A DNA stretch of 64,000 nucleotides from Cryptomeria japonica. Taxonomy: Eukaryota > Streptophyta > Pinopsida > Cupressales > Cupressaceae. This document shows, piece by piece, positions 23,997 through 36,049 of this stretch. The translations under genes were made by a program, and so were the position numbers. How positions within the stretch are numbered: position 1 is the first letter of the stretch; each line of letters opens with the position of its first letter. A model generated the notes under the pieces. The model did no database searches. It was not told where the DNA came from and saw nothing but the letters and a program-made list of their open reading frames with translations. The stretch spans positions 557,157,136 through 557,221,135 of the forward strand of contig NC_081413.1 in NCBI RefSeq assembly GCF_030272615.1. Direction: 5' to 3'.

Positions 23997-24002
23997 TTGT
24001 GT

Positions 24003-24014
24003 AGAGGGGGAGTA
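24003..24014 (+). other. Polypurine tract of the chromovirus
   Basis: AGAGGGGGAGTA directly precedes the 3' LTR and marks the start of plus-strand DNA synthesis. Confidence 0.93.
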
Positions 24015-25578
24015 TGGTGTAGGAGCACCCTTTCAAGCTCTCCCTCCTTCTTGTTTTGTTGGTGTTATGCTTCTTATGAAGCCATTGTACATAAAATAAT
24101 GAGCCATGTGCTCATAGGTCCTAGTGGAAATCTTAGGGGTCATAAGTCAAGATTGTGATTTTCTTGAAAATGGAGGGTATGTGTGTCTTTGTGGTGTTTA
24201 GGGGTCCTTTATAACATGGTGGTGTCCTTAGGTTGGCCCAATGTGGGTTTAGGAGTCATGAAAAGCAACATTGAGAAAGTTGCTCAAAAGTTGCATGACA
24301 ACTTTTAAAAGTTGTCAAGCAACTTTTTCACCAGGAGGTCAAAATCCTTAGTTTGGCGTGGACAACCCTAATATGGGCACAAAGATCGAGGCCAAGGTGG
24401 TATAAGTATTTGAAAACCCTAAATGAATGAGTTGGATGTCAGAGATTGTACGGCCCAAGCAACAAGAGCTTGACTATGACTGTTTGTTGGTTACTAGTCA
24501 GATTGAATGAAGTTACCAGGCAAGTAAATGGATTGAACTGCGTGCAAAACTGTGTGAAATGTCTTCTATGGTGTAAATACTTTCATTGTGAGTGATTAGT
24601 TTAGGTTTTTGTTTACCGGTTGAGTGTGTTTGTAAATAGTTTGTAATTTGCAGTCTCACTGTCCAGTTTTGGACTAGTTGTGCAAATGAAGTCATAACTC
24701 CATTCCCCATTGTGGAATCACCATGAAACCATGGGGAATGGAAGTGAAGACCCTATACTACAGTCCCATGCAAGCAGGGCCCTTAAAAATGCAGGAAGGC
24801 CAAGCAAAGACCCACTCCTAGGCGAGACTGGACAGTGCCCAGTTAGGAGAGGTCAAATTGCAAAGGTCTTGGAGAGCAAGGTTGGTCAGAGGAGAGTGCA
24901 CCCTTTGGAGGAGGTGCAAAGGAGTGTGTGAAGCATCACTAGTGTGAAGGAGGAGCCTCCACCAATCCAAACAAGGTGGCTAAAACACAAAACCTTCACT
25001 GTGACCTAGGCAAACCCCAAAAACCCTTGAAAACCTTAAAATCCACCTAGGACAATGTACGGACACTTGGTGGCCTAAAACCTAGAAAATCCTTGAGTCC
25101 TTGCCAAATGAATGGCAGTCCATTTTGGGAGTTAGAGTTGTTTGTGCATCGTTTGTGAGAGGGAGCCCTAAAAGACCGGGTAGGAGGCCTAATTAGTCCT
25201 AATCCTTGTAGCCCTATTTGAAGGCAAAGACACAAAATGGTGGAATCGGTAAGGGGTTGAAGGCTTGAAACCTCTTGGGGGCACATGAATGGGTGAGAAG
25301 ACCATGAAATAGACCTTTTATAACCTTTCCAAGACCTTGGAAGGTGTGGAACAAGCCTAGCCCTTATTAGCCATAGTAAGGGGTTTTGAGTCTCATGAGT
25401 AGGTGATACCTTAGAAGCAACATAGCAACTCATTGGTGGGTGGATTGGGAAAGTTCAGGGGATTTCTCAAGAAAAGGAAGTCCTAGAGACCCTAGGGTGT
25501 GAGGAGAACATGAGGTGATCCAAGGAAAGGATCCAAGAGCATAGACTAGGCTAGTTTATCCCAAGCACCAACCCATCA
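24015..25578 (+). repeat. 3' LTR of the chromovirus (1,564 bp)
   Basis: It starts TGGTGTAGGAGCACCC and ends CCAACCCATCA, followed by the GCCTT target duplication at 25579-25583. Most of the substitutions against the 5' LTR lie in the first 200 and last 250 bp. Confidence 0.96.
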
Positions 25579-25583
25579 GCCTT

Positions 25584-25993
25584 GTAGAACCTAGAGTTTG
25601 ATGATAGAGAAAGAGGAAGGTGGCAGTCATTGAAGTTGGAGGAAGGCATGAGTATCTTTTGTTTATAAATCTTGTTTCTTCTTCTATGTATAATTCTCTT
25701 TAGGGTTAAACCTTAGTTTTCATCTTTCATCGCATACTGTTAAGTTGTTTAGTCAATTGCTTGGATATCTGTCGTAGCGTAGATGGACATAAAAGTGGTT
25801 TTTTGAGAATTTTTTTGAGCTCAGAACTATAGTTTTAGTGGTTTTGGTAGGGTGGTTTATCAAGTGGTTTCAGTTAGTAGTTTGGCTAGTTTTGAGGAAG
25901 GGTGGCATGTGTTTTTTGGATGGACTCTAAACTTGCATGGATGTAAACCTTTTATCTTTGATATAATAAACTCTTAGTATCGATTAAAAAAAA
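25584..25993 (+). pseudogene. 3' end and poly-A tail of the interrupted LINE
   Basis: After the target duplication the pre-insertion sequence resumes. It ends in a TTGATATAATAAA-type stretch (about 25958-25970) and an A8 run at 25986-25993, as expected for a plant LINE 3' end. Together with the RNase H domain at 16512-16954 it outlines a 5'-truncated LINE copy. The target duplication of the LINE itself could not be identified. Confidence 0.55.
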
Positions 25994-26021
25994 CAATGGG
26001 TGTCAATTTTAATCATCAGGA

Positions 26022-26150
26022 GTTTTTATTGATGAATATCTATCGATCCATTATGTGAATATAATACGCCTCTCGTGGAATTAATCAAAGGGATTTTTTA
26101 TTAATGAATATCTATCAATCCATTATGTGAGTGTAATATGCCTCTCAGCA
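26022..26150. repeat. Two-copy tandem repeat, about 72-bp period
   Basis: TTTTTATT.ATGAATATCTATC followed by ATCCATTATGTGA and GCCTCTC occurs near 26022 and again near 26094. Confidence 0.75.
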
Positions 26151-26468
26151 TAATTACATTAGTGAAAATTATATATCTTCTATATTTTTTTTTATGTTGA
26201 TTTTTTTTATAATAATTTGTATTGACATGGTCTATATTTGCATAAAAGTTGATAAATTAATCAAAATTCTAATTAGTTTTGACTTCTTACATTTCAAGGA
26301 TTCAAACTTGATCTATTAGTGCCATTTTTTTTGTCCTTGTTTAAGTTGACAACTTCAAATTGGAACCCTTATGCTTTTAAGTTTTAAAATAAATTTTGAC
26401 TTGTTTGGAATATTTTTAATTATATTTAGGGTGTTATATAAGAATATAATCCTTGAGCCAATGAATAT

Positions 26469-27733
26469 TGTAGCGTCATAAATTGTATTCTTATACAATT
26501 TTGTCCTCACCTAGCCCTCACCTTCGCATTTCAACCTCCAATGCTCAATGGTTGCTTTAATGTTGCTTGTACCCTCTTGAAATCTATATTTTCAACTCCT
26601 AATTCAACATCTGTCCAATTTTGAGTCATGTTTGATAAGACCGGGGGCCCCTGACCGTCCTAGTCCTCCCAATCAGGACCCAAAATAGGAACTCACAACA
26701 GTCATCTCTCATATGCAAGAAATTTGGCTTCATGTCAGTCTACTCTTAAAATTCAAACATTTGATGCATGGTTAGGTATAAAAAGAAGGCTACCCCTCTC
26801 ACTGGGTAACTAGGAAATCATAAGTGAGCTTTGAATTAAAAAAATAATTCAAGTCTATATTAGAAAACTTCAAGTATTCATCAATCATTGAAGGATAAGG
26901 TCAAATCAAGTTCTTAAGCATTCATGTTCAAACATGTATGATCAACCCTCTATGAAGACATTATACACGACATCCTGGATCCTTGAATGAAGATTCAAGA
27001 AAACTTCATCAAGGCATCAAGTTCAAGCATTTTCAAATCTAGCCTTTCCCTCAAATGGAAAGCATTTTATTTCAATTCAATTTCAAGGTTAATTCACAAA
27101 TTAGGATTTGACCTAAGGCAAACCCCCATCAACCAAACCTATTTCCTTCTTTCTTTGTGCAAGGAATTACCTTAGAAATTGCAAGCAAGGAATCTAGCAA
27201 AGTAGATGACAACAATCAAACCTAGATTTTGAAGGTGCAAAAAGCAAAGGACCAGGACAATTAGCTTCTCTTAGTCTTGAAAATTTCTAATGACCTTTTG
27301 ACAAAGGATTTTGTGTGTCATCCTAATCTAGAAAACGTCAAGTCTTCTTGCCCCCAATATTTGGAGGACTAGAGCGACCCGCTCCCCCTGGTCCCAACAA
27401 TTCTACCTGAACTTCTTGCCATATATTTTTTTATCTATTTTCCCTCCTTATATTTTACTTTATAGCTCTACATGATATCTGTAACATTTTGTTATTATTT
27501 GTTTATGTCAATTTTCCACTATATGTCTTAGATCTAGCATTACAAAACAACCCTAATTCAATTTCAAATCTCAACTCAAACAAGAGAGGGAGGAATTGAT
27601 TTGAGTTGTATTCAGTCCCTTTAGGGTTGGATCAATCAAATTAAATCCCTTTTTATCTTAATGTAATGTGGTCATATAAGCAAAATTAGTAGATCCCTTA
27701 AGGTGTCAAAGCCTTAATTTTCAACATCTTACA
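26469..27733 (+). repeat. 5' LTR of the outer gag-only element
   Basis: The block starts TGTAGCGTCATAAATTGTA and ends CATCTTACA. It is colinear with the reverse complement of the inner element's LTRs (30174-31368 and 36050-37245); shared segments include TTTTGTCCTCAC near the start, CCTCAAA.GGAAAG and AAGGCAAA near 27050-27125, and TTACATTTTG at the end. The primer site after it (TTTTGTTGAAC, 27734-27744) is a degraded form of the inner element's TTTTTGGTGAACCCGAC. No 3' partner was found. Confidence 0.65.
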
Positions 27734-28167
27734 TTTTGTTGAACTTGTTGCTCATGCTTATTTCTAATTCTTGTTCTCAAATCTATTTTTTAGGCATTGA
27801 ATTAAATTTACCTTTTATTCATGCATTTTAATCACATCAATTTAAAGTTTAAATTGATAAAAACCCTAGATATTGTGTTAAAATTGATTTACGGATAACA
27901 TAATTTTCAATTTATATGCTTATATCTGATTTTTGTTACATATCATTTTCTGATTTAGAAGCACCCTAAGTTTAAATTCATAATTCGCATTGCTTAACTA
28001 ATAGGTTAATTAATAATTTTACAAAAAAAATGCATTGTTTAGTCATTCATATAGCTTGCATGATAAAAAAAAATTGTGATTTCAAATCCTTGCATTCAAT
28101 ATTTCCTTCTTTTTGCATGAGTTTTGTTACTCTTAGTCCTACATCCAATATTTTAGTTAGAATAAGT

Positions 28168-29413
28168 CATAGACTTAGGGATTCCCAAAGTTTAAATACA
28201 AAGGGTATGGAGCCTGGGTTAAAGAACATGTTCCATGTGACTATTGGCACTTCCTCTAATCCAACACATGACGTACCTAATATCATGGATCCCAATTCAC
28301 CTCACACTTCTCGTGATAAAGATGATAACTTTCTAACTAGGGTTACTAATACTTAACCCGAATAGTGAGGCAAACTCCTTGATTCGAGGGTTGAAGAGAA
28401 TGGTTCAAAGTGATAAATTAGGTGTGGAAGTGTTACATGTCATTTCCCATATTATTGATACCAATATTATGCCTATCAAAAGTTATGTCGAAGTTCTTGG
28501 TTATTCTCATCCTACTAGTAAGGTTGAGCATTCCATTCTTATGACTACATCCTTGCCTAATGTGCCTACATATACATCTTCTATCATGACTACCTCTACA
28601 CAAATTTTTAATCCTACATGTGTTAGTCATGGGGGGAAAAATATTAATTCTTATTCTTACATACCTCCTTTTGTGAGTCTTCCATATGTTTCCCAACGAT
28701 CTCCCATACCAATATATCATAATGTTCTCACTTTTTATCCTCAACCTCCAACCACCTACAATAACATTACTCCTTCGTCAACATCTAATTTTTCCAATTT
28801 CAATCCATCCACTAAAGCCACTATCAATAACTTAGCTCAAAGTGTTGCATCCTTACAACAACAATTGGCTTCTTTAACTCTATCTAAGTTCATTGTTCTC
28901 AATTATGATGTAGCAAGCCCACTATCCATTGAAATTGTCTGTATGGTGTCTCCTAAAAATGTTGAGATCCCTCAATTAGAGTTATACAATGGAAAAGGTG
29001 ACCCCTTGACCCATGTGAAGATATTCCAAACCTTGTGTAGTGATTTCTCTCATGATGAAAGACTCGCATTGGAAAAATTAAAATTATTTACCCAAACCTT
29101 TATAGATAAAGCTTTGCAATGGTATTATTCTTTGTCTCCCTATTCAATCACTTATTTTCAACAATTGTTTGATGCTTTCATTCAACAATTTCAAAATAAC
29201 ATTGGTCCTAAAATTAATTTGATTGATTTGATTCATTGTAAGCAAAAAGTTAAAGAAAATGTGACTAATTTTATTGGTAGACATAAACATTTGCATTCAC
29301 AAATTCCTTATCTTGTACTTGATCATGATTCTCAAATAATTTTCATTAATAATTTGCAAAAATATATTAGAGATAATATTTTATATTCTGAGCTTTCACA
29401 TAATTGTGTATAG
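28168..29413 (+). pseudogene. Outer element gag (Ty3-like), broken
   Basis: Two frames make up the protein. An N-terminal segment (about 28168-28356, MEPGLKN, TSSNPTHDV) ends at a TAA and continues in another frame at 28379-29413. The second segment holds the Ser/Thr/Pro-rich linker, FNPSTKATINNLAQSVASLQ, the PQLELYNGKGDPLTHVKIFQ block and the KALQWYYSLSPYSITYFQQL block, which are the conserved core of plant Ty3 gag (Tat/Athila-like). The same blocks in the same order occur on the minus strand at 35491-34224, so the family is real. Identity to a named lineage is inferred. Confidence 0.8.
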
Positions 29414-29691
29414 TGCTTCATAACTATTAGCTTCAAGTGAGCCAATTTGAATCATCTCCTTCAATAGATTTGATTGATGAGCACGATGGCAGTCAACAAG
29501 CATTTCTAAAATTCAACAAACACAATAAAATTTTAATCAAGATAAAAGATACTCTTCCAACAACATCAACACTCAAGTGGAAACTACAACATTAGGTGTG
29601 GCTCGCTCCTTTATCTAGATTCTTTAGGAAAGAATTAACTCCTCTTTATAAGTCTATGCATAGTATAATATTGAGGTAGATTAATGTTGAT

Positions 29692-30173
29692 GTGTTGCAA
29701 CTTTCTCCCTTCAAGCCTCTAGCACCTTCCTTTGACCATAAAACCTTTTATAAATACCATCATCAGGCAGGCTATGATACTAAGAAGTGTTATAAGTTGA
29801 GGTATAAAACTAAAGACCCAGTTGATAACAATATTATATCTATAGCTAGTGTGAATTATGACAAGAAAAAATATATAGCACTTCCTAATCAAAATATCTA
29901 AATCTTCAGTCTCTATCACTTGCATTGTTTCCCAATAACTTTGGTTTAGAGTCCGATAATGTTGTAAACCTCATTGAAAATCCTAAACCTAAACTTGAAT
30001 TATGCATCACCTTTGATCCTAGTGAGACTATTGTTGCACCTAATGGACCATTATACATTACTACGAATGTTAAAGACAACCTCTTACAAGGGGTGCCCAT
30101 TGATCCAGTATGTACGGTGAATGTCATTACTAAAGAATATCTTTTTACTTAACAATTGCATCAAGTTACATAT
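29692..30173 (+). pseudogene. Outer element zinc-finger-like and protease N-terminal part
   Basis: A Tat/Athila-style Cys/His segment (YKYHHQAGYDTKKCYKLRYK, about 29749-29808) is followed by a protease-like segment (NGPLYITTNVKDN, then IDPVCTVNVITKEY, about 30037-30141). The position normally carrying the retropepsin Asp-x-Gly has Asp-Pro-Val. The coding sequence is cut at 30173 by the inner element and resumes at 37246. Confidence 0.7.
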
Positions 30174-31368
30174 TGTAATGATGGAAAAAATAGGGTTATG
30201 GTTAAATTAAGATAATAAAACTACTAAATGACCTAATTAACCATTAAATTTGGAAGGAGAAGGAATCTAGTAGATCTAGCCTAAAAAGACTAAGATTCTA
30301 ATAAGATTCAAGCTCTTTGGTTAGGGGCTTTCTCCTTCCTAAATTTGAATTGATTTGATTGTTTGATAATTAGGGTAAAATAGGTGCTAATTGGAGTATT
30401 TTGATAGAAACAATAAGCTATAAATGTCGCACGGAACCACTGACCTAGATTTGCACAAAATAAGTTATCTAGAATCTGCTCTCGAAAGTTAAAGTTGATT
30501 TTTCGGGACTAGGTAGTATCAATTTGTCATGGTCCTCCAAATTTTCTGCTGTCAAAATCTAAACCTATTTGTCTTTGTGAACTTTGTTGATCCTCTCAAG
30601 CACAACTCTATACCTATTCTTACACATAGAGAGAAAGGGAAGATTGTTGGGAATAGGGGTTTGCCTTGGGTCAAACCTCGGTTTTGTAATTAACCATGAA
30701 ATTGGATTGATAAATGTAATGAAAGACTATAGTAAAATACTTTCCTTTTGAGGGAAAAATTGAAAATGATTGAAACACTATTGATATACCTCAATGAATT
30801 TTTGTTTGACCTTCACAAAGAAATTAGAATTTCATTTAGATTGTCTTCATAAAAGATAGATCGTGGATGTTATCTTCAATGTTTGAAACTTCACATCACT
30901 TCTCCTCCAATGGTTGATTAAAAGACCAATTACTTTCTCACTTGAATTTTCTAAAGTGTAGATCTTGATTTCAATTCACTAGGTTGATTGATTAGGTTTA
31001 AAATGAGAGGGGTAGACCTCCTTTAATACTTGCTTGTTGAAAAATAAATTAAATTTATGACACAAGCCAACATGGGATCTAGGTCCCTACTAAAATTATG
31101 TGACCATTATGAGCCCCCAAGTGGGGCCCTTTTTTAGAGTATCATGGTGTGGATGCCATGGTCTTCATTTAGGAGTAGGGCACTTAGTTCCATGGTCCTG
31201 AAAAATCAGGGCTCCAGATTTGGGGATAGATTGTGAAGATAGTGAAAAAGCATGTTTGATAGGTTGTGTGAGAAGAATCGACACTTCAATCGGGCTTTGA
31301 AAGATGAAGCACCAAGTGAGGTCCAAGTGAGGACAAACTTATAGGCAAATACAATTTAGGAAGCTACA
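30174..31368 (-). repeat. 3' LTR of the inner element (left copy)
   Basis: Plus-strand ends are TGTAATGATGG and AAGCTACA; in element orientation it starts TGTAGC. It aligns along its full length with 36050-37245. The polypurine tract (GGGGGATAAA on the minus strand) abuts it at 31369-31378. Confidence 0.88.
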
Positions 31369-32756
31369 TTTATCCCCCACTTTGATGGGAGTGTGAAACT
31401 AAGCATACTCACAATTAAGTACAAAGGTTTGCTTTGAAAACTTTCATTAAGATATCAAAGAGACATGAAACACTAAGCCCCTAGGGACTTCTAGATCTTA
31501 CTACTCTAATATCGACATAAAATGAATATATAAGAAAGAGAAAAGAGAGGGAGAACATGATTGCTATCTTAGTAAGATTTTCTTACTATGAGTCATGAAA
31601 AAAATACCAAATTACAAAGCAAAAGGCTTAGTTTGCAAAGTAACTTGAGTATGGTCATGGTGTGTGCATAAAGCGTAACACTAAGCGGAGTGTATTCCTC
31701 CATGTCATAGAGATTGCATATACCTTATTAGGAGAAATTGCTTTAATATAGCATACATCCAAAAGACAAGCACATTATCACACTGAGATGCCTCCAAGAA
31801 AGGACAAATCAAATGATAATGATCACAAAGCATATAAGCACATAAATGGTATACTAATTTCAGGGTCAATATGCTCTTATGATAAATAATGTATATTATA
31901 AATATTCATTTTGAATTGACCTCATCCCCCAAAGGTAGTGGAGCTACAAACACAATGGACAAAGATCCCATGTGTCTTTTGAGTCAACATGGAAGAGACT
32001 AAAAGAGATCTTGACTCTTGTCATCATCCCCAGGTAGACAACATAAGGGACAACGTATAGAAGAATTGAGGTACAAATAGAAGAATGTCACAATAGGTTC
32101 GACCTCTTTATTATGGTGCACCAAAAATGTAACGAGGGTCATTTAAAGAGAACTTAACATAACACAAAAACACATCACAAGGGAAACACATTGCAAACAA
32201 ACAAACAAACAAGAGAGGATATATGGCACGAATGAAAGCTAATCAAGCAAATCATCAGCCTCTCAATCTTTCTAAACATTATTTTAAGAAGGTGAATAAG
32301 ATGCAAGAGGAGATACTTCAAGCATGATAGATGGAGCTACCACAAATTCCAAACAAGAACCATGCTCCAATGATGAGTCACTTTGTTCGTTGCTAGGAGC
32401 TAGGGTTAATTATTTTGAAAATGTGAAGATAAATCATGATTAACATCAACAAGCTCATACATATAATCAATTTCATTAAAACAAACATTGTTAGAATGAC
32501 CAACCATCATCCATTTCATCATCTAGATTAATAAAAATAGGATCTATAATATGAAAAGAGCATGAACCATCATTTTTCTTATTCATTTTTAATCTTGGTG
32601 ATTTAGGTTGAAGTCACTACCTTGAGTTAGGTGAAGTTACTACCTTGAGTTAGTTGAAGGCTGGACAAATGGGATCATGCCAACATTTGGTTTCTTCGAA
32701 GAGGAAATCGTTTGGGAATCTAGTTCACAAGCCTTGGCATGACGTCTTTGTCAGTG
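31369..32756 (-). other. Non-coding 3' part of the inner element
   Basis: This is where RT, RNase H and integrase would sit in an autonomous Ty3 element. Stops occur in all frames and no pol motif was found. Whether pol was deleted in this copy or absent from the whole family cannot be told from one copy. Confidence 0.6.
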
Positions 32757-33629
32757 TTATCTCGCGTGATGGTTTCTTTTAGTTTTAGCCGAGGGTTGTG
32801 AAGGTTGTGGATCAATGGAAAAAGGTTTCTTGTCTTCCTTTAAAGGAGGAGGAATGAGAGAAGCCCCATTAGGTTGAGAAATAGGAGATGTTAAGCACTT
32901 TTCTTTGTAAGACATGAGAGGAAGGACTACAACATAAATAGAAGGAATATAAGGTGTAGGGAGGATACTAGGTTCATCATGAGGAGGAGGAATAGGACTA
33001 GGGTCTCTACGCTTACTCAAAGATATGATCATCTCATTTTTCCTCTTTTGATAAGATAGAAAAAGGGTGTCACTTCGAGGCTTAAGAGACTCAGGTTGTT
33101 TAGACCAAAAGTAATTAAGGGTGAAATTTCCACACTTTACCATGGGTTGGTAAAAGCTATGATCGATTTTTTTGATAATGCCATTACGAGGGAATTTTAA
33201 ACATTTATAGATTGTAGAAGGGATAACTTTCATGGAAGAGAGCCAAGGATATCCCAACTTCATACAAAATTGACCTGATGTAGGAATGATAGCAAAAGTC
33301 ACATCTAAGGACTTAGTACCAAACTCAATGGGAAGGGTAATAGAACCAATAGTAGAGAAAGAGAAAATATCACACACCTTTATCATAACATCAAATTTAT
33401 CATATGTTACTTGATGGAATTGTAAAATTTAAAGATATTCTTCAGTGATCACATTCACCATACACACTAGATCAATGAGCACTCCTTGTGAGATTTTGTC
33501 TTTTATATTCATAGTGATATACAATGGGCCATTAGGTGTGACAATAGTCTCACTATAATATAAGGTAATGCATGGGTCCTTAGGAAGTGTACGTTTCTCA
33601 GCAAGATTCACAACATTATTAGATTCCAA
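32757..33629 (-). pseudogene. Inner element protease-like region
   Basis: Read on the minus strand, 33629-33429 has NGPLYITMNIKDK and IDLVCMVNVITEEYL, and 33386-32757 continues with FGTKSLDVTFAIIP, KLGYPWLSSMKVIPSTIYKCLKFP and a long Pro/Ser-rich tail. The second block corresponds to the C-terminal half of Tat/Athila proteases, where GRPW...ST.HQ.LKF is usual. The active-site triplet is Asp-Leu-Val rather than Asp-x-Gly. A short break between 33429 and 33386 separates the pieces. The basic end (KTKRNHHAR) is followed by a stop and then non-coding sequence. Confidence 0.7.
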
Positions 33630-33744
33630 ACCAAGGTCATCGAGAGAAAAGGGAGGAGACTCTAATCAAAAACATTAGTAGAATGAGAAAGCAAAGAATT
33701 AGTGAAGATTTGGAGATTTTGATTAGGAGGAGCTACAAAAAAAA

Positions 33745-34047
33745 TCATTTTTCGTTCACACTAGCTATGGCTATAGTATTATTATCAATGAAGTATTGAA
33801 TATTATTCCTCAAAGTATAACACTTCTCAATATTGTGTCTAGGTCGATGGTGATATTGGTAAAAGGATTTGGGATCATGATAGGGTGGCAATGGTTTAGA
33901 AGAGTCAATTGGTATAATGGGAGGAAGTTTCAACAGATTAGCATTTATCAATCCCAAAATTATACTATGCAAAGGCTTAGAAAGAGGAGTTAACTCTTTT
34001 GTAAAGTATTTGGATAAAGGGGCCACACCTAATGTTGTGGCTGCCAT
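33745..34047 (-). pseudogene. Inner element zinc-finger-like segment
   Basis: The minus-strand frame contains FYQYHHRPRHNIEKCYTLRN followed by NNIQYFIDNN. This is the His/Cys segment that follows gag in Tat/Athila-like elements, with the first Cys lost. It corresponds to 29749-29830 of the outer element. Confidence 0.65.
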
Positions 34048-34223
34048 TTGAGTATTGATGTTGTTATTTATCGTTATGTATCCTTTGTTAGGTTTAAGTT
34101 TGCAAAATATTGTTGATCACTCTCATTCTTTTCAATCGAAGCCATTGAAAGAGATTATTGAAATTAACTCACTTGAAGCCGAAAGTTATGAAGCACTGCA
34201 CACAATTGCATAAAGGAAGTAAA

Positions 34224-35491
34224 CTAAAAAAACAGAAGCTTATCTCCAATTTTTTTTTGTAAATTAGAAATAAAAATTATTTTAACATCACAATCAAGCA
34301 TAGGATAAGCAATTAGAGAATACAAATGTTTATATCTACCAATAAAATCGGTCACTTTTTCTTTAACTCTTTGCTTGGAATGAATCAAATCAGTCAAAGT
34401 AATCTTAAGGTTGATATTATTTTTAAATTGTCGAATAAAATAATTATTCAATTCTTGAAAATAAGTGATAGAATAAGGAGACAAAGAACAAAACCATTGC
34501 AAAGCTTTGTCCCTAAGGGTTCTAGTAAACAATTTAACCATAAGTCTTTGGTCATTAGCAAAATCACTACACAAAGTTTGAAATGTTTTCACACAAGTCA
34601 AGGGGTCACCTTTTTCATTGTACAACTCCAATTGAGGGACTTCCATATGCTTGTGAGGGACAACGTAGACAATGTCATCAAATAATGTGCTTGTTGCATC
34701 AAATGTAGGGACATTGAACTTGGATAGAGTGATGGAAGCCAATTGATGTTGTAGGGATGTAATAGTTTGGGCTAAGTTGTTGATGGTTGCTTTAGTGGAT
34801 GGATTGAAATTGAACATATTAAATTGTGACTGAGGAGTAATATTGTTGTATGTGGGTGGAAATTGAGAATAAGGAGGTGGAACACTATGATATGTGGGTA
34901 TCGAAGATATTGGGATACAAATGGAAGACTCATGAAAGGAGCGGTATAAGAATATTGATTAATAGGATTGCCCCCATGACTAACATGTGTAGGATTAACA
35001 CTTTGTATGGAAGTAGTCATGATGGAAGATGTAAATGTCAACACACTAAGCAAGGATGTAGGCATGGGAATGGAATGATTAGCTTGACTAGTGGGTTGAG
35101 AGTAACTAAGGACTTTAGAACAACTTTTGATTGATGTGATATTAGTGTCAGTGGTATGAGCAAGGCCACGCAACAAATCAACACCAATTTTGTCACTTTG
35201 CACCATTCTTTTTAATCTTTCAATCAATGGGATTGCCTCACTTTTGGGGTATTGTTGACTCATCAATTGTTAAATTTTTTTAAATTCATTGTCAGTCTTC
35301 TTCAATTGGTTAGTAATAACCCTAGTTAGTGATTCATCCACATCATGAGAATTATGAGGAGAAGGGGGGTAAATGACATCATTTGTTGAATTGGAGGAAG
35401 CACCAACATTCTGATAAAATAAGTTATCCAAATTAGGCTCCATATCCTTAGTGTTTAACCCTTGGGAAGCTTTAATTCTACAACTTCTCAC
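34224..35491 (-). pseudogene. Inner element gag (Ty3-like), three frame segments
   Basis: Three minus-strand frames form the gag: 35491-35270 (MEPNLDNLFYQNVGASSNST), 35266-34772 (IERLKRMVQSDKIGVDLL, then a Ser/Thr-rich linker) and 34817-34224 (FNPSTKATINNLAQTITSLQ, PQLELYNEKGDPLTCVKTFQ, KALQWFCSLSPYSITYFQEL). The order and motifs are the same as in the plus-strand copy at 28168-29413. The overlap of the last two frames implies a frameshift near 34800. Function in a living element would be particle formation. Confidence 0.82.
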
Positions 35492-36032
35492 GAGAATATT
35501 TTATGTGGTACTAATGGTAACAAAACTAATGCACAAAGGAGGAAAATTTGAATGTCAAAAAATTATGATTAAACAATGCAACTTTTTGTAAAAAATGATT
35601 GATCAACCAATTAATTTAAGCAATTTGAATTGTGATTTTGAACAATAGATGCCTCTAAATCATAGCATAACATGTCATATAGATTATATCTAAAAATAGA
35701 CTTGAAAAATTATGCGACCCATAAGTTTAATTTTAAAATTATAAATTAGGGCTTTTGTGAATTTAACCTCTAAATTTATGTAATTAAATTGAAAATGAGA
35801 TCTACGAGTGCAAATTTGAATTTTATCATGCGTAAACAATCAAAATGCAGACAATAAATCAAAATCATGCAACCCACAAGTAAAAAATAGAATTATAAAT
35901 CAGGGCTTTTGTGAATTTAACCTCTAAATTTAAGCAATTCAATTGAAAATAAAACTTACGAGTACAAGTTTGAAATTGAAAATGTATACAAATCAGATTT
36001 GAGACAATAAATAAAAAATTAAGGTGTAAGAA

Positions 36033-36045
36033 GTCGGGTTCACCA
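36033..36045 (-). other. Primer binding site, tRNA-Trp type (13 nt)
   Basis: On the minus strand, TGGTGAACCCGAC lies four bases after the 5' LTR end. It is complementary to the 3' end of plant tRNA-Trp (my recollection of that tRNA's sequence). The match stops at 13 nt, unlike the 39-nt match at 62622-62660. Confidence 0.75.
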
Positions 36046-36049
36046 AAAA

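Larger units (their letters stand above)
17745..25578 (+). mobile_element. Complete Ty3/gypsy chromovirus, 7,834 bp
   Basis: All parts of an LTR retrotransposon are present in order: TSD GCCTT, 5' LTR (17745-19332), Met primer site (19336-19347), gag (19373-20214), CCHC zinc knuckle and protease (20266-21385), reverse transcriptase, RNase H, integrase and chromodomain (21385-23996), polypurine tract (24003-24014), 3' LTR (24015-25578), TSD GCCTT. The two LTRs differ by eye at about 25-30 positions and two 12-bp gaps over some 1,560 bp (about 98% identity), so this is a comparatively recent insertion. Two internal stops and two one-base frameshifts disable the coding frame. It landed inside the 3' part of a LINE. 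Confidence 0.96.

Noticed and set aside
32105-32130. A further LTR/primer-site junction (GGTGCACCAAAAATGTAACG)
   Set aside because: It resembles the inner element's junction (CACCAAAAATGTAATGG) but no LTR homology follows on either side, so it was not called.
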